Assembly: GCF_004348985.1 (NCBI RefSeq)
Contig: NZ_SMKW01000047.1
Coordinates: forward strand, 1 to 64,000
Length of the DNA stretch: 64,000 bases
Source: Saccharopolyspora elongata
GTDB lineage: Bacteria > Actinomycetota > Actinomycetes > Mycobacteriales > Pseudonocardiaceae
Reading direction: 5' to 3'
Shown here: piece by piece, positions 1 to 9,562 of the stretch
How the letters are laid out: every line of letters begins with the position of its first letter
How positions within the stretch are numbered: the first letter of the stretch is position 1
Notes under the pieces: generated by a model
The model's input: only the letters and a program-made list of their open reading frames with translations
What the model was told of the DNA's origin: nothing
Databases searched by the model: none
Position numbers and translations under genes: made by a program

Positions 1-94
1 GGTTCGGGTCGTCCGGGCGTCCGGACAACAGTGCGGAGATCAGTCTGCCCACGACGAAGAAGTAGGCCTGGACCTGGTCACGTCGGGATCGCAT
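1..94 (-). CDS. eccB: Type VII secretion protein EccB, N-terminus only
   Basis: The first 31 residues run off the window edge. They begin MRSRRDQVQAYFFVVGRLIS, which matches the conserved cytosolic start of EccB, where an RRDQ-type motif precedes the single transmembrane helix. EccB is a core inner-membrane subunit of the ESX secretion machine. The gene lies 54 bp downstream of eccD on the same strand, so the two are probably co-transcribed. Identification rests on this short segment and the eccD/eccC/mycP context; the rest of the gene is outside the window. Confidence 0.75.
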   Translation of the reverse strand, partial: MRSRRDQVQAYFFVVGRLISALLSGRPDDPN

Positions 95-148
95 GAACGC
101 TCGCCTCAGAACGGTTTCGAATGGAGTGGGGTGCGCCGCCCGCGGCTG

Positions 149-1546
149 CTAACCGGCGAGCCCTCGCACGAGGACGTAGACGTCGAGGACCGCCAGCAGC
201 AGCGGGATCAGCCCCACCGCCGCCACGCCTTCCAGGATGTCGATCGCGCGGCCCCAGTACGGCTTGGGACGCCGCCCGGGCATAGCCCGCACGCTCAGCA
301 GGAGCACGAGCGCCAGCACCAGCGACGCGGGGAACAGCACCGCCAGCCGCAACACCGGGTCCGCGCCGACCAGCAGCCACGCCCAGAAGACCGCGACCCC
401 GTAACCACCGGCGATCAGCACCGGCCACCGCGACCAGGCGCCTTCCAGCGAACGGGCCCGCAGCAGCAACACCCCGGCGGTGACGATGGCCAGCACCGCT
501 TGCCACAGCTGCCACGTGGAGATGACCACGGTGAACAGGACCACCTCGGTCGCGGTGAGGGCGATGCCGAGGGCTACCAGGTACTGCGCCGCCACCGCCG
601 AACGCTCGACCACGGTTTCGTGCGGAACCGGTTCGACGTCCTCGTCCAGTTCGTCGGCGCTGTTGGGCAACGCGGGGAGCGTTAGCCCCGCGAACCGGAA
701 CGACATGGTCGGCACGAAGCTCATGACGACCACGCAGAGCAAAAGCCCGAACGCCGCGGCTTGGTCGGCTCGCCACGACAAGGCGGCGCTCATCAGCAGC
801 ACCACGGTGATCAGCGCACCAGGCAACAGGATCCCCACGAACAGCAGCGCGGCGTCGGAGATGGCGAGCAGCGCGAGGACCGCCAGCAGCATGCCGAGGA
901 CCGCCGCGCACACCAAACCCATTGCCGGTGGCGCCGCGGGGTAGATCGCGACCGGCAGGAACCACCCGGACTGCGCGGCGTAGGCCACGGCCAGGACGCC
1001 GAGGACAGAACCCGTGACGGTTGCGGACTTCGCCCGGGCAAGCGCTCCCCCCGCCGCCAGCAGGCCGACGGCACCCGCTCCGGCGAGCACAGCGGACAAC
1101 AGCGGGTACTCCGCGACGGCGAGCGTTATCCAGCCCAGCACCAGTGCGAACCCCGCGAACGCCAACAACATCCATCGCGTCAACCGGTCGTTCCAGCGGT
1201 CGCGGCGGGCACGCATCTCCGCTGCGATCCCGTCCACGAGGTCGTCGAAATCCATCTCCGGCAAGGCCGCCGACCTCGGTCTGAGGTGGATGGTCTCGCC
1301 GTCGGCGAGCCCGAGTTCGGCGGTCGTCCGGTTCTCGTCCAGCGGGGGCTGTCCGAGGCGTTGCAGCACCCACCCCTCGTGCTCCACCCCCTGGTCGGCC
1401 AGGTCCTGGCCCGCGTGCCGCAGGATCGCCGGCAGCAGGTCCGCCAGCGGAACCTCGGTGGGGACCGCGAGTTCGACCGATCGGGATCCGATCGTCAGCC
1501 GTAGCCGGACGAGTCGGCTTGTGACATCCTTGGCAGTGCCTTTCAT
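149..1546 (-). CDS. eccD: Type VII secretion integral membrane protein EccD
   Basis: 465 residues. The first 90 or so form a ubiquitin-like (YukD-type) cytosolic domain, beginning MKGTAKDVTSRLVRLRLTIG. The remainder is a run of about eleven hydrophobic helices, ending VYVLVRGLAG. This is the standard EccD architecture; EccD forms the membrane channel scaffold of the ESX complex. The frame stays open upstream to 1813, but the extra 89 residues are low-complexity and overlap eccC, so the ATG at 1546 just before the ubiquitin-like fold was chosen. It is divergent from eccC with a 139-bp gap and precedes eccB. Confidence 0.9.
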   Translation of the reverse strand: MKGTAKDVTSRLVRLRLTIGSRSVELAVPTEVPLADLLPAILRHAGQDLADQGVEHEGWVLQRLGQPPLDENRTTAELGLADGETIHLRPRSAALPEMDFDDLVDGIAAEMRARRDRWNDRLTRWMLLAFAGFALVLGWITLAVAEYPLLSAVLAGAGAVGLLAAGGALARAKSATVTGSVLGVLAVAYAAQSGWFLPVAIYPAAPPAMGLVCAAVLGMLLAVLALLAISDAALLFVGILLPGALITVVLLMSAALSWRADQAAAFGLLLCVVVMSFVPTMSFRFAGLTLPALPNSADELDEDVEPVPHETVVERSAVAAQYLVALGIALTATEVVLFTVVISTWQLWQAVLAIVTAGVLLLRARSLEGAWSRWPVLIAGGYGVAVFWAWLLVGADPVLRLAVLFPASLVLALVLLLSVRAMPGRRPKPYWGRAIDILEGVAAVGLIPLLLAVLDVYVLVRGLAG

Positions 1547-1685
1547 TTCGGTGTCCGGTTCCTCTCTGGCTGGCTGGCCGCAACCGCGACACGGCGAAAA
1601 GTAGCCGCGTCGAACCGCTCGCGAACCCGTTGTCCGGGCGCGCGGGGAATCCGTAGGGGAACGCTTCACCAGAAGGGCGATCACG
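1547..1685. promoter_or_regulatory. Divergent eccD/eccC control region
   Basis: This 139-bp gap separates the divergent starts of eccD and eccC and must hold both promoters. No clear palindrome or strong -35/-10 pair was recognised. An AAGGG-type ribosome-binding site (about 1671-1676) sits upstream of the TTG start of eccC. Confidence 0.45.
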
Positions 1686-4600
1686 TTGACCACGACGTTG
1701 TTCAACCGGCCCGCGCGCCGCGTGGGACCGAAGATGCCGGAGGGCGAACTCGCTCTCCAGGAGCCGCCGCCGGTACCGGAGTCGAAGAGCAACAGCCTGA
1801 GCACGGTGCTCACCTACCTGCCCATGGTGCTCATGTCGGGCAGCATGACGATGACGTTCCTGCAACGCCCCGGCCCGATGACCTACGTCGCGGGCGGTGT
1901 CATGGTGATCGCCATGGTGGGCATGGTCGTCAGCCAGCTCATCCGCGCGGCCAGCGAGCGCAAGCACAAGATGGGCGGCGACCGCCGGGACTACCTGCGC
2001 TACCTCTCGCAGCAGCGCCAGAAGGTGCGCCGGTCGCTGGCCGAGCAGCAGGCCGCGGCGGCCTGGACGCACCCGCACCCGGGGTCGCTGTGGTCGCTGG
2101 CGCTGAGCTACCGGCTCTGGGAACGGCGCGGCACCCACGAGGACTTCGGCGAGGTGCGCATCGGCGTCGGACCGCAGCACTCCGCGCTGAAACTGGTGCC
2201 CCCGGAGACCAAACCGGTCGAAGACCTGGAACCGCTGTCGGTGCACGTACTCCGCCGGTTCCTGCGCGCCTACAGCAGCCTGCCCGCCGCGCCGGTGCCG
2301 GTCTACCTGCGCGGGTTGGCGCGTATCCAGCTGCGCGGCCATGCCGAAGCGGCACGCGCGATGACCCGCGCGATGGTCGCCCAGCTCGCCACCTTCCACT
2401 CGCCCGACGACCTGGTGATCGCGGTCTGCGCCGGTGGCCGGGAGCGCCCGGCCTGGGACTGGGTCAAGTGGTTGCCGCACGCCCAGGACGTGCAGCGCCG
2501 CGACGGCGCCGGGCCGGTCCGGCTGATGGCCGACAACGTGACCGAGGCCGAGGATCTGCTGGGCGGGGACTTCACCGAACGGCCGCGCTTCGAGGGCGCC
2601 AGTCCCATCACCGCCCGCGAGCCGCTCGTCGTCGTCGTGCTCGACGGCGTCACCGTCCCCACTGGACATCGGTTCGCCGACGAGGGCTACCGCAACACCG
2701 TGGTCATCGACGTCGGAGACGGGCTTCCCTGGCGGCCCGAACGCGACACCCTGCACCTGGACGTCGCGGAGGACGAGCTGAGCACCGTCACCTTCAACCG
2801 CGCGGGCAAGGAGTCGGCCACCTGGCTCGGCGCCCCCGACGCGCTCGGGGGCGCGGCAGCGGCGGCGCTGGCGCGCGCGCTCTCCCCGTTCCGCATCGGC
2901 ACGGCCACCGACACCAGCGAACCGCTGGCGACCGACTACGAGCTGACCACGTTGCTGGGCATCGGTGACGCGCACGGGTTCGACCGCGACGAGCTGCGAC
3001 AGGGCCGCCCCGCGCGGCAGCGGCTGCGGGTGCGGATCGGCATCGACACCTCCGGTGTCCCGATCGAGCTGGACATCAAGGAGTCCGCCGAGGACGGCAT
3101 GGGCCCGCACGGCATGCTCATCGGCGCCACCGGCTCCGGCAAGAGCGAGCTCCTGCGCACCCTCGTGCTCGGGTTGGCGGTAACGCATTCCTCCGAAGAA
3201 CTCAACTTCGTGCTCGTGGATTTCAAGGGCGGCGCGGCCTTCCTGGGTTTCGACCGGCTGCCGCACACCTCCGCCGTGATCACCAACCTGGTCGACGAGA
3301 TCGAACTCGTCGACCGCATGCAGGACGCCCTGACCGGGGAGATGAACCGCCGGCAGGAACTGCTGCGCTCGGCCGGGAACTACGCGTCGCGGCGCGACTA
3401 CGAGAAGGCTCGCCGAACCGGCGCGCCGCTGGAGCCGATGCCCGCGCTGTTCGTCGTCGTCGACGAGTTCAGCGAAATGCTGGTCACCAAACCGGAATTC
3501 ATCGACGTGTTCGCGATGATCGGCCGCCTCGGCCGCAGCCTCGGCGTCCACCTGCTCCTGGCCTCGCAACGGCTGGACGAGGGCCGCATCAGCAAGGTCG
3601 AGACGCACCTGTCCTACCGCATCGGGCTGCGCACCTTCTCCGCGATGGAAAGCCGCAGCGTCATCGGCGTACCCGACGCCTACGAATTGCCCACCGCGCC
3701 GGGCAACGGCTACCTCCGCTCGGACACCCAGACCCTGACCCGCTTCAAGGCGGCCTACGTCTCCGGCCCCTACCGCGCCCCGCGCAGGCGGGCCGGCCAG
3801 AAGGTCGTCGCGGAGCAGCTGGCCGAATTCACCGGCGAGCACGTGGCCCAGCGCCAGATCGACGTCGAAGAACCCGTCGTGGCACAACCGCAGACCGGCG
3901 AGGAACGGCTGTCCACGATGGACGTGATCCTCGACCGGCTGGCGGGCCACGGCCCGGCGGCGCGCCGGGTGTGGCTACCGCCGCTGCGGGAACCCGCAGC
4001 GCTGGACGACCTGCTGCCCGCTCTGCAGGAGGACCCCGAGCTGGGTCTGCACGCGGTGGACCGGGATCCGGCGCGCACGCTGGTCGTCCCGGTGGGCCTG
4101 GTCGACCTCCCCGCTCAGCAACGCCGCGAGCTGCTCACCGCCGACCTGTCCGGCGCGAAGGGGCACGTGGCGATCGTCGGTGCGCCGCAGAGCGGCAAAT
4201 CCACGCTGCTGCGCACCCTGATCTGCGCCTTCGCACTGACCCACACCTCCACCGAGGTGCAGTTCTACTGCCTGGACTTCGGCGGCGGGTCGCTGGCCGC
4301 GCTGTCCGGCCTGCCGCACGTCGGCAGCGTCGCGAACCGGCTGGACCGGGACCGCATCACCCGCACCGTGCAGGAGATCACCAACCTGCTGCAACGCCGA
4401 GAGCAGCTGTTCGCCTCGCACAACCTCGACTCGATGGCCGCGTACCGGCGGGCTCGCGCCCAGGGCCGGTTCCTCGACGAGGACCCCTACGGCGACGTCT
4501 TCCTGGTCATCGACGGCTGGTACACGCTGCGCAGCGAGTTCGACGACCTGGAGACCCGGTTGCAGGACATCGCCGCGCGCGGGCTCGGCTTCGGCATCCA

Positions 4601-5690
4601 CCTGGTGGTGTGCTCCGCGCGGTGGTCCGACATGCGCCCGTGGCTGCGGGACGTGCTGGGCACGCGGTTCGAGCTGCGCCTCGGCGACCCGGTCGAGTCC
4701 GAGGTCAACGGCAGGCTGGCGGCCACCGTTCCGGCCACGCCCGGCCGGGGCATCACCACGAGCAGGCGGCACTTCCTCGCCGCCCTCCCGCGGATCGACG
4801 GCCGCTCGTCGAGCGAGGACCTCGCCGATGCGGTGGCCGACCTGGTGCAAGCCATCGGCGGCCCCGGCGCGGTGCCCGCGCCCCCGGTTCGAATGCTGCC
4901 GCCGGAGGTCCCGACGCGGCAGCTCCCCGAACTCCGCGTGGCGCACGAGAACGCGGTGTTCCAGGTGCCGCTCGGCCTCGACGACGTCGAGCTCGGGCCG
5001 CTGTGGCACGACTTCGACCAGACCCCGCACCTGGTCGTGTTCGGCGACACCGAGAGCGGCAAGACGAACATGCTCCGCTACCTCGCCGAGGCGGTGACCC
5101 GCCGGTACTCGCCGGAGCAGGCCCGAGTGCTGTTCGCCGACCCCAGGCGGGAGATGCACGACGCGGTGCCCGCCGAGTACCAGATCGGGTACTCGGTGAC
5201 CGCCGAGAGCCTCGCGAAGCAGATCGCGGAGGCGGCGGAGGCGCTGGCCGCGCGGGTGCCCGGCCCGGAGATCGGACCGGACCGGCTGCCGAAGCGCGAC
5301 TGGTGGTCCGGTGGCCGGCTGTTCATCGTCGTCGACGACGCCGAGCTGGTGGAGAGCGGCCTGACCAATCCGCTGCAGCCGCTGATTTCGTTGCTCCCGC
5401 AGGGCCACGACATCGGGTTGCACCTGATCATCGCCCGCAGCACCTCCGGCGGCGGCCGGGCGATGATGGACCCTGTGATGCGCCGGCTGTGGGAGCTCGG
5501 CACACCGGTGCTGCTGTTCTCGTGCCCCAAGGACGAAGGCAGCTTCGTGGGCAACCTGCGGCCCCGGCAGCTTCCGCCCGGACGTGCCCAGTTCGTCAAC
5601 CGCCGACGCGTGGTCCGGCTGGTGCAGACGCCGCTGCTCGACGGTGATCGATCCGGGAACGCTCCGGTGGCGGGCTCGGCGCGGAGCTGA
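1686..5690 (+). CDS. eccC: Type VII secretion ATPase EccC (fused EccCa/EccCb)
   Basis: 1,334 residues. Two transmembrane helices (about 40-85) follow the family opening, then come three FtsK/SpoIIIE-type ATPase domains. Walker A motifs are GATGSGKS (about 480), GAPQSGKS (about 828) and GDTESGKT (about 1115). The first domain has a full Walker B (FVVVDEFSEM); the second reads FLVIDGW and lacks the usual second acidic residue; the third has FIVVDDAE. EccC recognises substrates and powers ESX secretion. The TTG start at 1686 is preferred because the next residues (TTTLFNRPARRVGP) match the family N-terminus and an AAGGG site precedes it. Its TGA stop directly abuts the opposing mycP stop. Confidence 0.95.
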   Translation: MTTTLFNRPARRVGPKMPEGELALQEPPPVPESKSNSLSTVLTYLPMVLMSGSMTMTFLQRPGPMTYVAGGVMVIAMVGMVVSQLIRAASERKHKMGGDRRDYLRYLSQQRQKVRRSLAEQQAAAAWTHPHPGSLWSLALSYRLWERRGTHEDFGEVRIGVGPQHSALKLVPPETKPVEDLEPLSVHVLRRFLRAYSSLPAAPVPVYLRGLARIQLRGHAEAARAMTRAMVAQLATFHSPDDLVIAVCAGGRERPAWDWVKWLPHAQDVQRRDGAGPVRLMADNVTEAEDLLGGDFTERPRFEGASPITAREPLVVVVLDGVTVPTGHRFADEGYRNTVVIDVGDGLPWRPERDTLHLDVAEDELSTVTFNRAGKESATWLGAPDALGGAAAAALARALSPFRIGTATDTSEPLATDYELTTLLGIGDAHGFDRDELRQGRPARQRLRVRIGIDTSGVPIELDIKESAEDGMGPHGMLIGATGSGKSELLRTLVLGLAVTHSSEELNFVLVDFKGGAAFLGFDRLPHTSAVITNLVDEIELVDRMQDALTGEMNRRQELLRSAGNYASRRDYEKARRTGAPLEPMPALFVVVDEFSEMLVTKPEFIDVFAMIGRLGRSLGVHLLLASQRLDEGRISKVETHLSYRIGLRTFSAMESRSVIGVPDAYELPTAPGNGYLRSDTQTLTRFKAAYVSGPYRAPRRRAGQKVVAEQLAEFTGEHVAQRQIDVEEPVVAQPQTGEERLSTMDVILDRLAGHGPAARRVWLPPLREPAALDDLLPALQEDPELGLHAVDRDPARTLVVPVGLVDLPAQQRRELLTADLSGAKGHVAIVGAPQSGKSTLLRTLICAFALTHTSTEVQFYCLDFGGGSLAALSGLPHVGSVANRLDRDRITRTVQEITNLLQRREQLFASHNLDSMAAYRRARAQGRFLDEDPYGDVFLVIDGWYTLRSEFDDLETRLQDIAARGLGFGIHLVVCSARWSDMRPWLRDVLGTRFELRLGDPVESEVNGRLAATVPATPGRGITTSRRHFLAALPRIDGRSSSEDLADAVADLVQAIGGPGAVPAPPVRMLPPEVPTRQLPELRVAHENAVFQVPLGLDDVELGPLWHDFDQTPHLVVFGDTESGKTNMLRYLAEAVTRRYSPEQARVLFADPRREMHDAVPAEYQIGYSVTAESLAKQIAEAAEALAARVPGPEIGPDRLPKRDWWSGGRLFIVVDDAELVESGLTNPLQPLISLLPQGHDIGLHLIIARSTSGGGRAMMDPVMRRLWELGTPVLLFSCPKDEGSFVGNLRPRQLPPGRAQFVNRRRVVRLVQTPLLDGDRSGNAPVAGSARS

Positions 5691-6920
5691 TCAGCGGTGT
5701 TCGGTGGCCCCGTCCGCGACGACGACCTTGCGGGCGGGGCGCCAGCCCCGGCGACGCCCGGCCGGGACGAGCACGGAAATCAGCCACGTGACGACGCCGA
5801 GCACGACCGCCGAGGCGGCGGTGACAACGACGATGCGCCCGGGCGTCGGGTCGGGCGCGGGCGCGACCGGGTGCTCGACCCGTTCGACGGCCCCACCACC
5901 CGGCCGCGCATCGGCACCGCCCGCGGCGACGGCGGCGGTCACCGCCGCGTACGGATTCACCATGCCCCAACCGGTGTCCGGGTCCGGAACGGTTCCTCCC
6001 GACGGATTCGCGGTCGCCAGCAGGCGTTGTGCGACCTGGTCGGCGTTGAGCTCCGGGCGGTACGCGCGGACGAGCGCCGCCGTGGCGGAGACGAAAGGAG
6101 TCGCGTAAGCCGTACCCGAGCCCTGCCAATGCCCCGGCCCGCCGGGGCCGATGCTGACGACGCCCTCGCCGGGCGCGACGAGTTCGACCGACGCACCGGT
6201 CTCCGCATAAGCGCCGGGTTGCCCGGTTTCGTTGACGGCTCCCACCGCGAGCACCCCCTGGTAGGCCGCCGGGTAGGTGACCGAGCCGTCGTCGCCGCCC
6301 TTCGCCGCGGCGGCGACGACCAGCGCGTCGCGGGACCGGGCGTATGCGACCGCGGATTCGAGGTCGGCGCTGGGCTGCGAGGTGGTGGTGGAGACGTTGA
6401 TGACGCGGGCTCCCGAATCCGCCGCGATGCGGATCCCCTTCGCCAGCATGCCGGGATCCCCGTTCCCCTGGCCGTCCAGGACGCGCACCGGCAGGATGCG
6501 CGCCTCCGGCGCGATCCCGGCGAAGCCGATGCCGTGCACCTGCTTGGCGGCGATGATCCCGGCGACGAACGTGCCCTGCCCCGAACAATCGGAGTCGGCC
6601 GCCCCCGAAACGGCCTTGCCCGGCAACACCGAACCGGCCAGCTGGGGCGAGTTGGGGTCGACACCCGAGTCGACGACGGCGACGACGACCCCCTGCCCGC
6701 GCGTGACCTTCCAAACCCGCTGCGGGGCGAGTTGCAACTGCGCCCACGGGATGGCCCCGTCGGTGACGGTCGGCGGCGGGGCGCAGCCCTGGATCGACGA
6801 CCTGTCGGGCGGTCCCGCATTCGGCGCCGCAAGCGCCGGTTGCACCGCACCTCCCGACATCGCGCACGCCAAGCACAACGCGGCGGCGGTGCGAGCGGAA
6901 CGGCTGGCGAAAGCGTTCAT
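5691..6920 (-). CDS. mycP: Mycosin-type subtilase MycP, predicted catalytically inactive
   Basis: 409 residues: signal peptide (about 1-32, ending in an Ala-rich stretch), subtilase domain, proline-rich linker and one C-terminal transmembrane helix (about 360-385), as in mycosins. The Asp motif VAVVDSGVD is intact (D84). The His motif reads GQGTFVAGI, with Gln at 115; the Ser motif reads GSGTAYATP, with Ala at 271; the oxyanion Asn region reads AAAAKGG. The codons are clear (CAG and GCT). In mycobacteria MycP stabilises the ESX membrane complex apart from its protease activity, so a structural role is likely here. The ATG at 6920 has a GGAGTG site; a GTG at 6962 overlaps the upstream stop and is an alternative. 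Confidence 0.9.
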   Translation of the reverse strand: MNAFASRSARTAAALCLACAMSGGAVQPALAAPNAGPPDRSSIQGCAPPPTVTDGAIPWAQLQLAPQRVWKVTRGQGVVVAVVDSGVDPNSPQLAGSVLPGKAVSGAADSDCSGQGTFVAGIIAAKQVHGIGFAGIAPEARILPVRVLDGQGNGDPGMLAKGIRIAADSGARVINVSTTTSQPSADLESAVAYARSRDALVVAAAAKGGDDGSVTYPAAYQGVLAVGAVNETGQPGAYAETGASVELVAPGEGVVSIGPGGPGHWQGSGTAYATPFVSATAALVRAYRPELNADQVAQRLLATANPSGGTVPDPDTGWGMVNPYAAVTAAVAAGGADARPGGGAVERVEHPVAPAPDPTPGRIVVVTAASAVVLGVVTWLISVLVPAGRRRGWRPARKVVVADGATEHR

Positions 6921-6958
6921 CGGTTCACTCCGAAGGAGTTGACGGAATTCTGCGGTGC

Positions 6959-9277
6959 TCACGAGGCCGTCGCGGAAATGGACTGCCCCGCCACGGCACC
7001 TGCCACGAGCCCCACGGGGCTCTGGAAGCGAGACGCCTGCACCTCACCCATCACGGACGGCTCAACGGCACGGCGAAGCCGCAACGCTTCGCGAAGCTTC
7101 TCCGCTACGGCAAGATCGTGGTCGGTCAGCTCGCCGGTACCGCCCTTTTCGTCTGCGGCGAGTTCTCCCAGCAGCACGGCCGGACGAGTGTCTGCGCTGT
7201 CGTCAACGGCCAGCACCTTGAATCGACTGCGCTGGCAGAACACCAGCTCCTCGATCTCCCCAGGGGTAGCGAGGGCCGACGCACGGCGCGCGGTCCTGGA
7301 CCAGATGCCGAAATCGACGGCCAAGTCCGCGGCGACGCACTCGCCCTCGGGCACGGCGCTGAGCAATCCCGGCTCCGACAGCACCTCGCCAAGCGGGTAT
7401 GCATCCCGCACGTCCTGCTGCCACGACCAACTTGCCTGGCGGAAGACCGGCCCGCGCCGCACCGGCAGTCGCCGGAGCCCGGAGGTCAGGCACGCCAGGA
7501 ATTCAGCGCAAGGCAGCACCCGCTCCTCCCTGAGCGCCTCGTTGAGCGCCGCACCGCCACGCGCACCGGCACCGAGGTAGAGGCGCACCGCGACGAGGTC
7601 AACACGCGCGGCGGTCTCGTCGTCGCCCCGCAGCGCCGGTGTGAGCGCGAGTGCTGCGTTCACAACACCCACCGCGTCGTTGAACTCGTCGGCCGCCCAT
7701 GCAAGGAATGCCGCCCGCTCACCCTCGCTGCTCTTATGTCCGCTGGGGACCAGAGGAGGAGCATGCGGAGCTGAGCGGACGCCGGTGAATCGCGCGTCCA
7801 ACCGCGCGGTCGGCGGCTCGGCGCGCTCCGAAGACGGCGAAGCCGATGGTCCGGAACTCAACGTGGCCGGCCGAGACTTCGCCGCGGTCGGGATCACCAC
7901 AGTGGACTCTTCACCGGACTTGGCCTTCGCACGTGGCGATTCCACGGCGACCAGACCACCGCGCACATCGAGCTCCACTCCGGATTCTCTCGCTATGCCG
8001 CGGAGTTGATCACGCAAGCGCTCCTCCTGCACACCCACCGCGAGGAGCCGAGCACAGCCACCGCACCGTTGCGCCAACCAGCCGAGCAGATCCCGCAGCA
8101 GGTCCACCTCCTCAACCGCAGCGGATGGAGTCACCGCGATCGTCATCCGATGCGGCTCGAATGGTCCTCCCACGGGGCCTGCGGTGTCACCGGGGCCCGT
8201 CATGACGAGGCCGGCCGGCACCACGCGAAGTCCAACCCGCTGTCCCGCCGCCGGGCGATAGCCCAGCGCACCATCCGCGACCCACCCGCGGGGAGGTGGT
8301 GCAGCAGCCAGGACTTCAGCGGGCGCTCCGGGTGAATACCGGAGCAGGGTGGGCATCGTGGGCCACGCTCTTCCGCCAGGCACCTCTCGGACGACGACCG
8401 AGCCATCGGCCATCGGGACCCCGGGGGTTACGACGACGCCGCGCCCCAACGACTCGGCAAGCCCCTGCGACCAAGCCGCAACCTGTGTACCTGCTGTGAG
8501 CGGCACGAACCAAGCCACGTCAAGCAATTGAGGTGGCAGCCGGCGCAACCCGGCCACGAGCTGCTCGTGAGGGATTTCGTCCGCCCCGGGCCGTCCCAGC
8601 ACCACGCGCGGTCGGCGCGCGTCCACCGGTACGTCCCACGCGGGATCGCCCGGGCAGGAAGGCCGCGAACGCACGTCCCGCACCAGCAGCCCGGCGGGAA
8701 CGTGTTCGAATACGAGGTCCTTCTCGACCAGAGGAAGACCGGGGAGCATCGCCTCCCAGCTCGGCGGCGGCAGCCGATACCCGAAGGGGGCGCTCCGCGC
8801 GCCTCGGCGGAAGCGGTTCCAACCCGCCGCACCGGCGGCTCCGACCGCGAACGCGGGCCCGGGTGGAATGACAGCGAGCTGACCGGCGGGCGCGATGACC
8901 TCAACGCCGAAGGAGTCCGCCAGCACCTGAGCGCAAACGTTCCCGAACGCGTCGGGACGCCCCGCCCCCGGCATGACCAACCACAGCATCCGATGCGGCA
9001 CGGGGCCGCCGAAGAGCTTCCCGCATGCCTGCCACAAAGCCGTCGTCAGCCCCGGATCGCTGGCAGCAGCACCGGAAACCACCAGTGCAGCGACGCCCGG
9101 GGCCTGTGGCAACGCGTCGAGCACGCCGCTTTCGCGCGTGTCGGCCGCCTCGCCGCGCTGACCGACTAGGCCGATCGATCCCCGCCACCGGAACACCAGG
9201 CGGCCGCCCTCGGTGTTCTCAACCGCATCGCGCGGAACGGCCGCCCATCGTTTCGAAGATGGACCAGGTATTGACAT
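6959..9277 (-). CDS. Large T7SS-linked protein with ADP-ribosyltransferase-like C-terminus
   Basis: 772 residues, upstream of mycP and probably in its transcription unit (stop at 6959, mycP start at 6920 or 6962). No signal peptide or transmembrane helix is seen. The middle (about 470-520) is Ser/Ala/Pro/Lys-rich and looks like a linker. The C-terminal 170 residues carry the order expected of a mono-ADP-ribosyltransferase fold: an Arg-Gly element (LPVRRGPVFR, about 605), a WSRTARRAS strand (about 660), and EIEELVFCQRSRFKVLAV (about 674), resembling the E-x-E...FxV catalytic strand. The family call is inference from motifs. It could be a secreted effector or an accessory factor. The ATG at 9277 has an AGGGG ribosome site. 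Confidence 0.6.
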   Translation of the reverse strand: MSIPGPSSKRWAAVPRDAVENTEGGRLVFRWRGSIGLVGQRGEAADTRESGVLDALPQAPGVAALVVSGAAASDPGLTTALWQACGKLFGGPVPHRMLWLVMPGAGRPDAFGNVCAQVLADSFGVEVIAPAGQLAVIPPGPAFAVGAAGAAGWNRFRRGARSAPFGYRLPPPSWEAMLPGLPLVEKDLVFEHVPAGLLVRDVRSRPSCPGDPAWDVPVDARRPRVVLGRPGADEIPHEQLVAGLRRLPPQLLDVAWFVPLTAGTQVAAWSQGLAESLGRGVVVTPGVPMADGSVVVREVPGGRAWPTMPTLLRYSPGAPAEVLAAAPPPRGWVADGALGYRPAAGQRVGLRVVPAGLVMTGPGDTAGPVGGPFEPHRMTIAVTPSAAVEEVDLLRDLLGWLAQRCGGCARLLAVGVQEERLRDQLRGIARESGVELDVRGGLVAVESPRAKAKSGEESTVVIPTAAKSRPATLSSGPSASPSSERAEPPTARLDARFTGVRSAPHAPPLVPSGHKSSEGERAAFLAWAADEFNDAVGVVNAALALTPALRGDDETAARVDLVAVRLYLGAGARGGAALNEALREERVLPCAEFLACLTSGLRRLPVRRGPVFRQASWSWQQDVRDAYPLGEVLSEPGLLSAVPEGECVAADLAVDFGIWSRTARRASALATPGEIEELVFCQRSRFKVLAVDDSADTRPAVLLGELAADEKGGTGELTDHDLAVAEKLREALRLRRAVEPSVMGEVQASRFQSPVGLVAGAVAGQSISATAS

Positions 9278-9562
9278 GAGCCTCTGTTCCCCTGCAGCAG
9301 CGGGCTCCAGGCCACCCCAACCGCCGGGACGCCTGCCGACATTGTTGGCGGAAGATGCCACCGCGATTCTGGACACCCGCGCCCAGCCGCAACGACTGCC
9401 TGGGCAGACCATTCCCCAAGCCAGGGTTTTTCCTCACCGGCCATCGACAGCACGACCGCGACGATGCCGCGAAAAGGCGGAGTTACTCCTGCCACGGTAC
9501 GAAAAGGCAGGCCGGTTCCAACATTTTGCCCGCCCAGTCCGCTAGAGTCGACGGACCGGCAT

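Noticed and set aside
1547-1813. N-terminal extension of EccD
   Set aside because: The 89 extra residues overlap eccC and do not resemble EccD; the ATG at 1546 begins the ubiquitin-like domain.
78-3950. Very long minus-strand open frame opposite eccC
   Set aside because: It mirrors the GC-rich third positions of eccC, has no domain and is low-complexity; eccC on the plus strand has clear ATPase motifs.
6921-6962. GTG 6962 as the mycP start
   Set aside because: It overlaps the upstream stop neatly but lacks a ribosome site; ATG 6920 has one and directly precedes the signal peptide. Kept as an alternative only.
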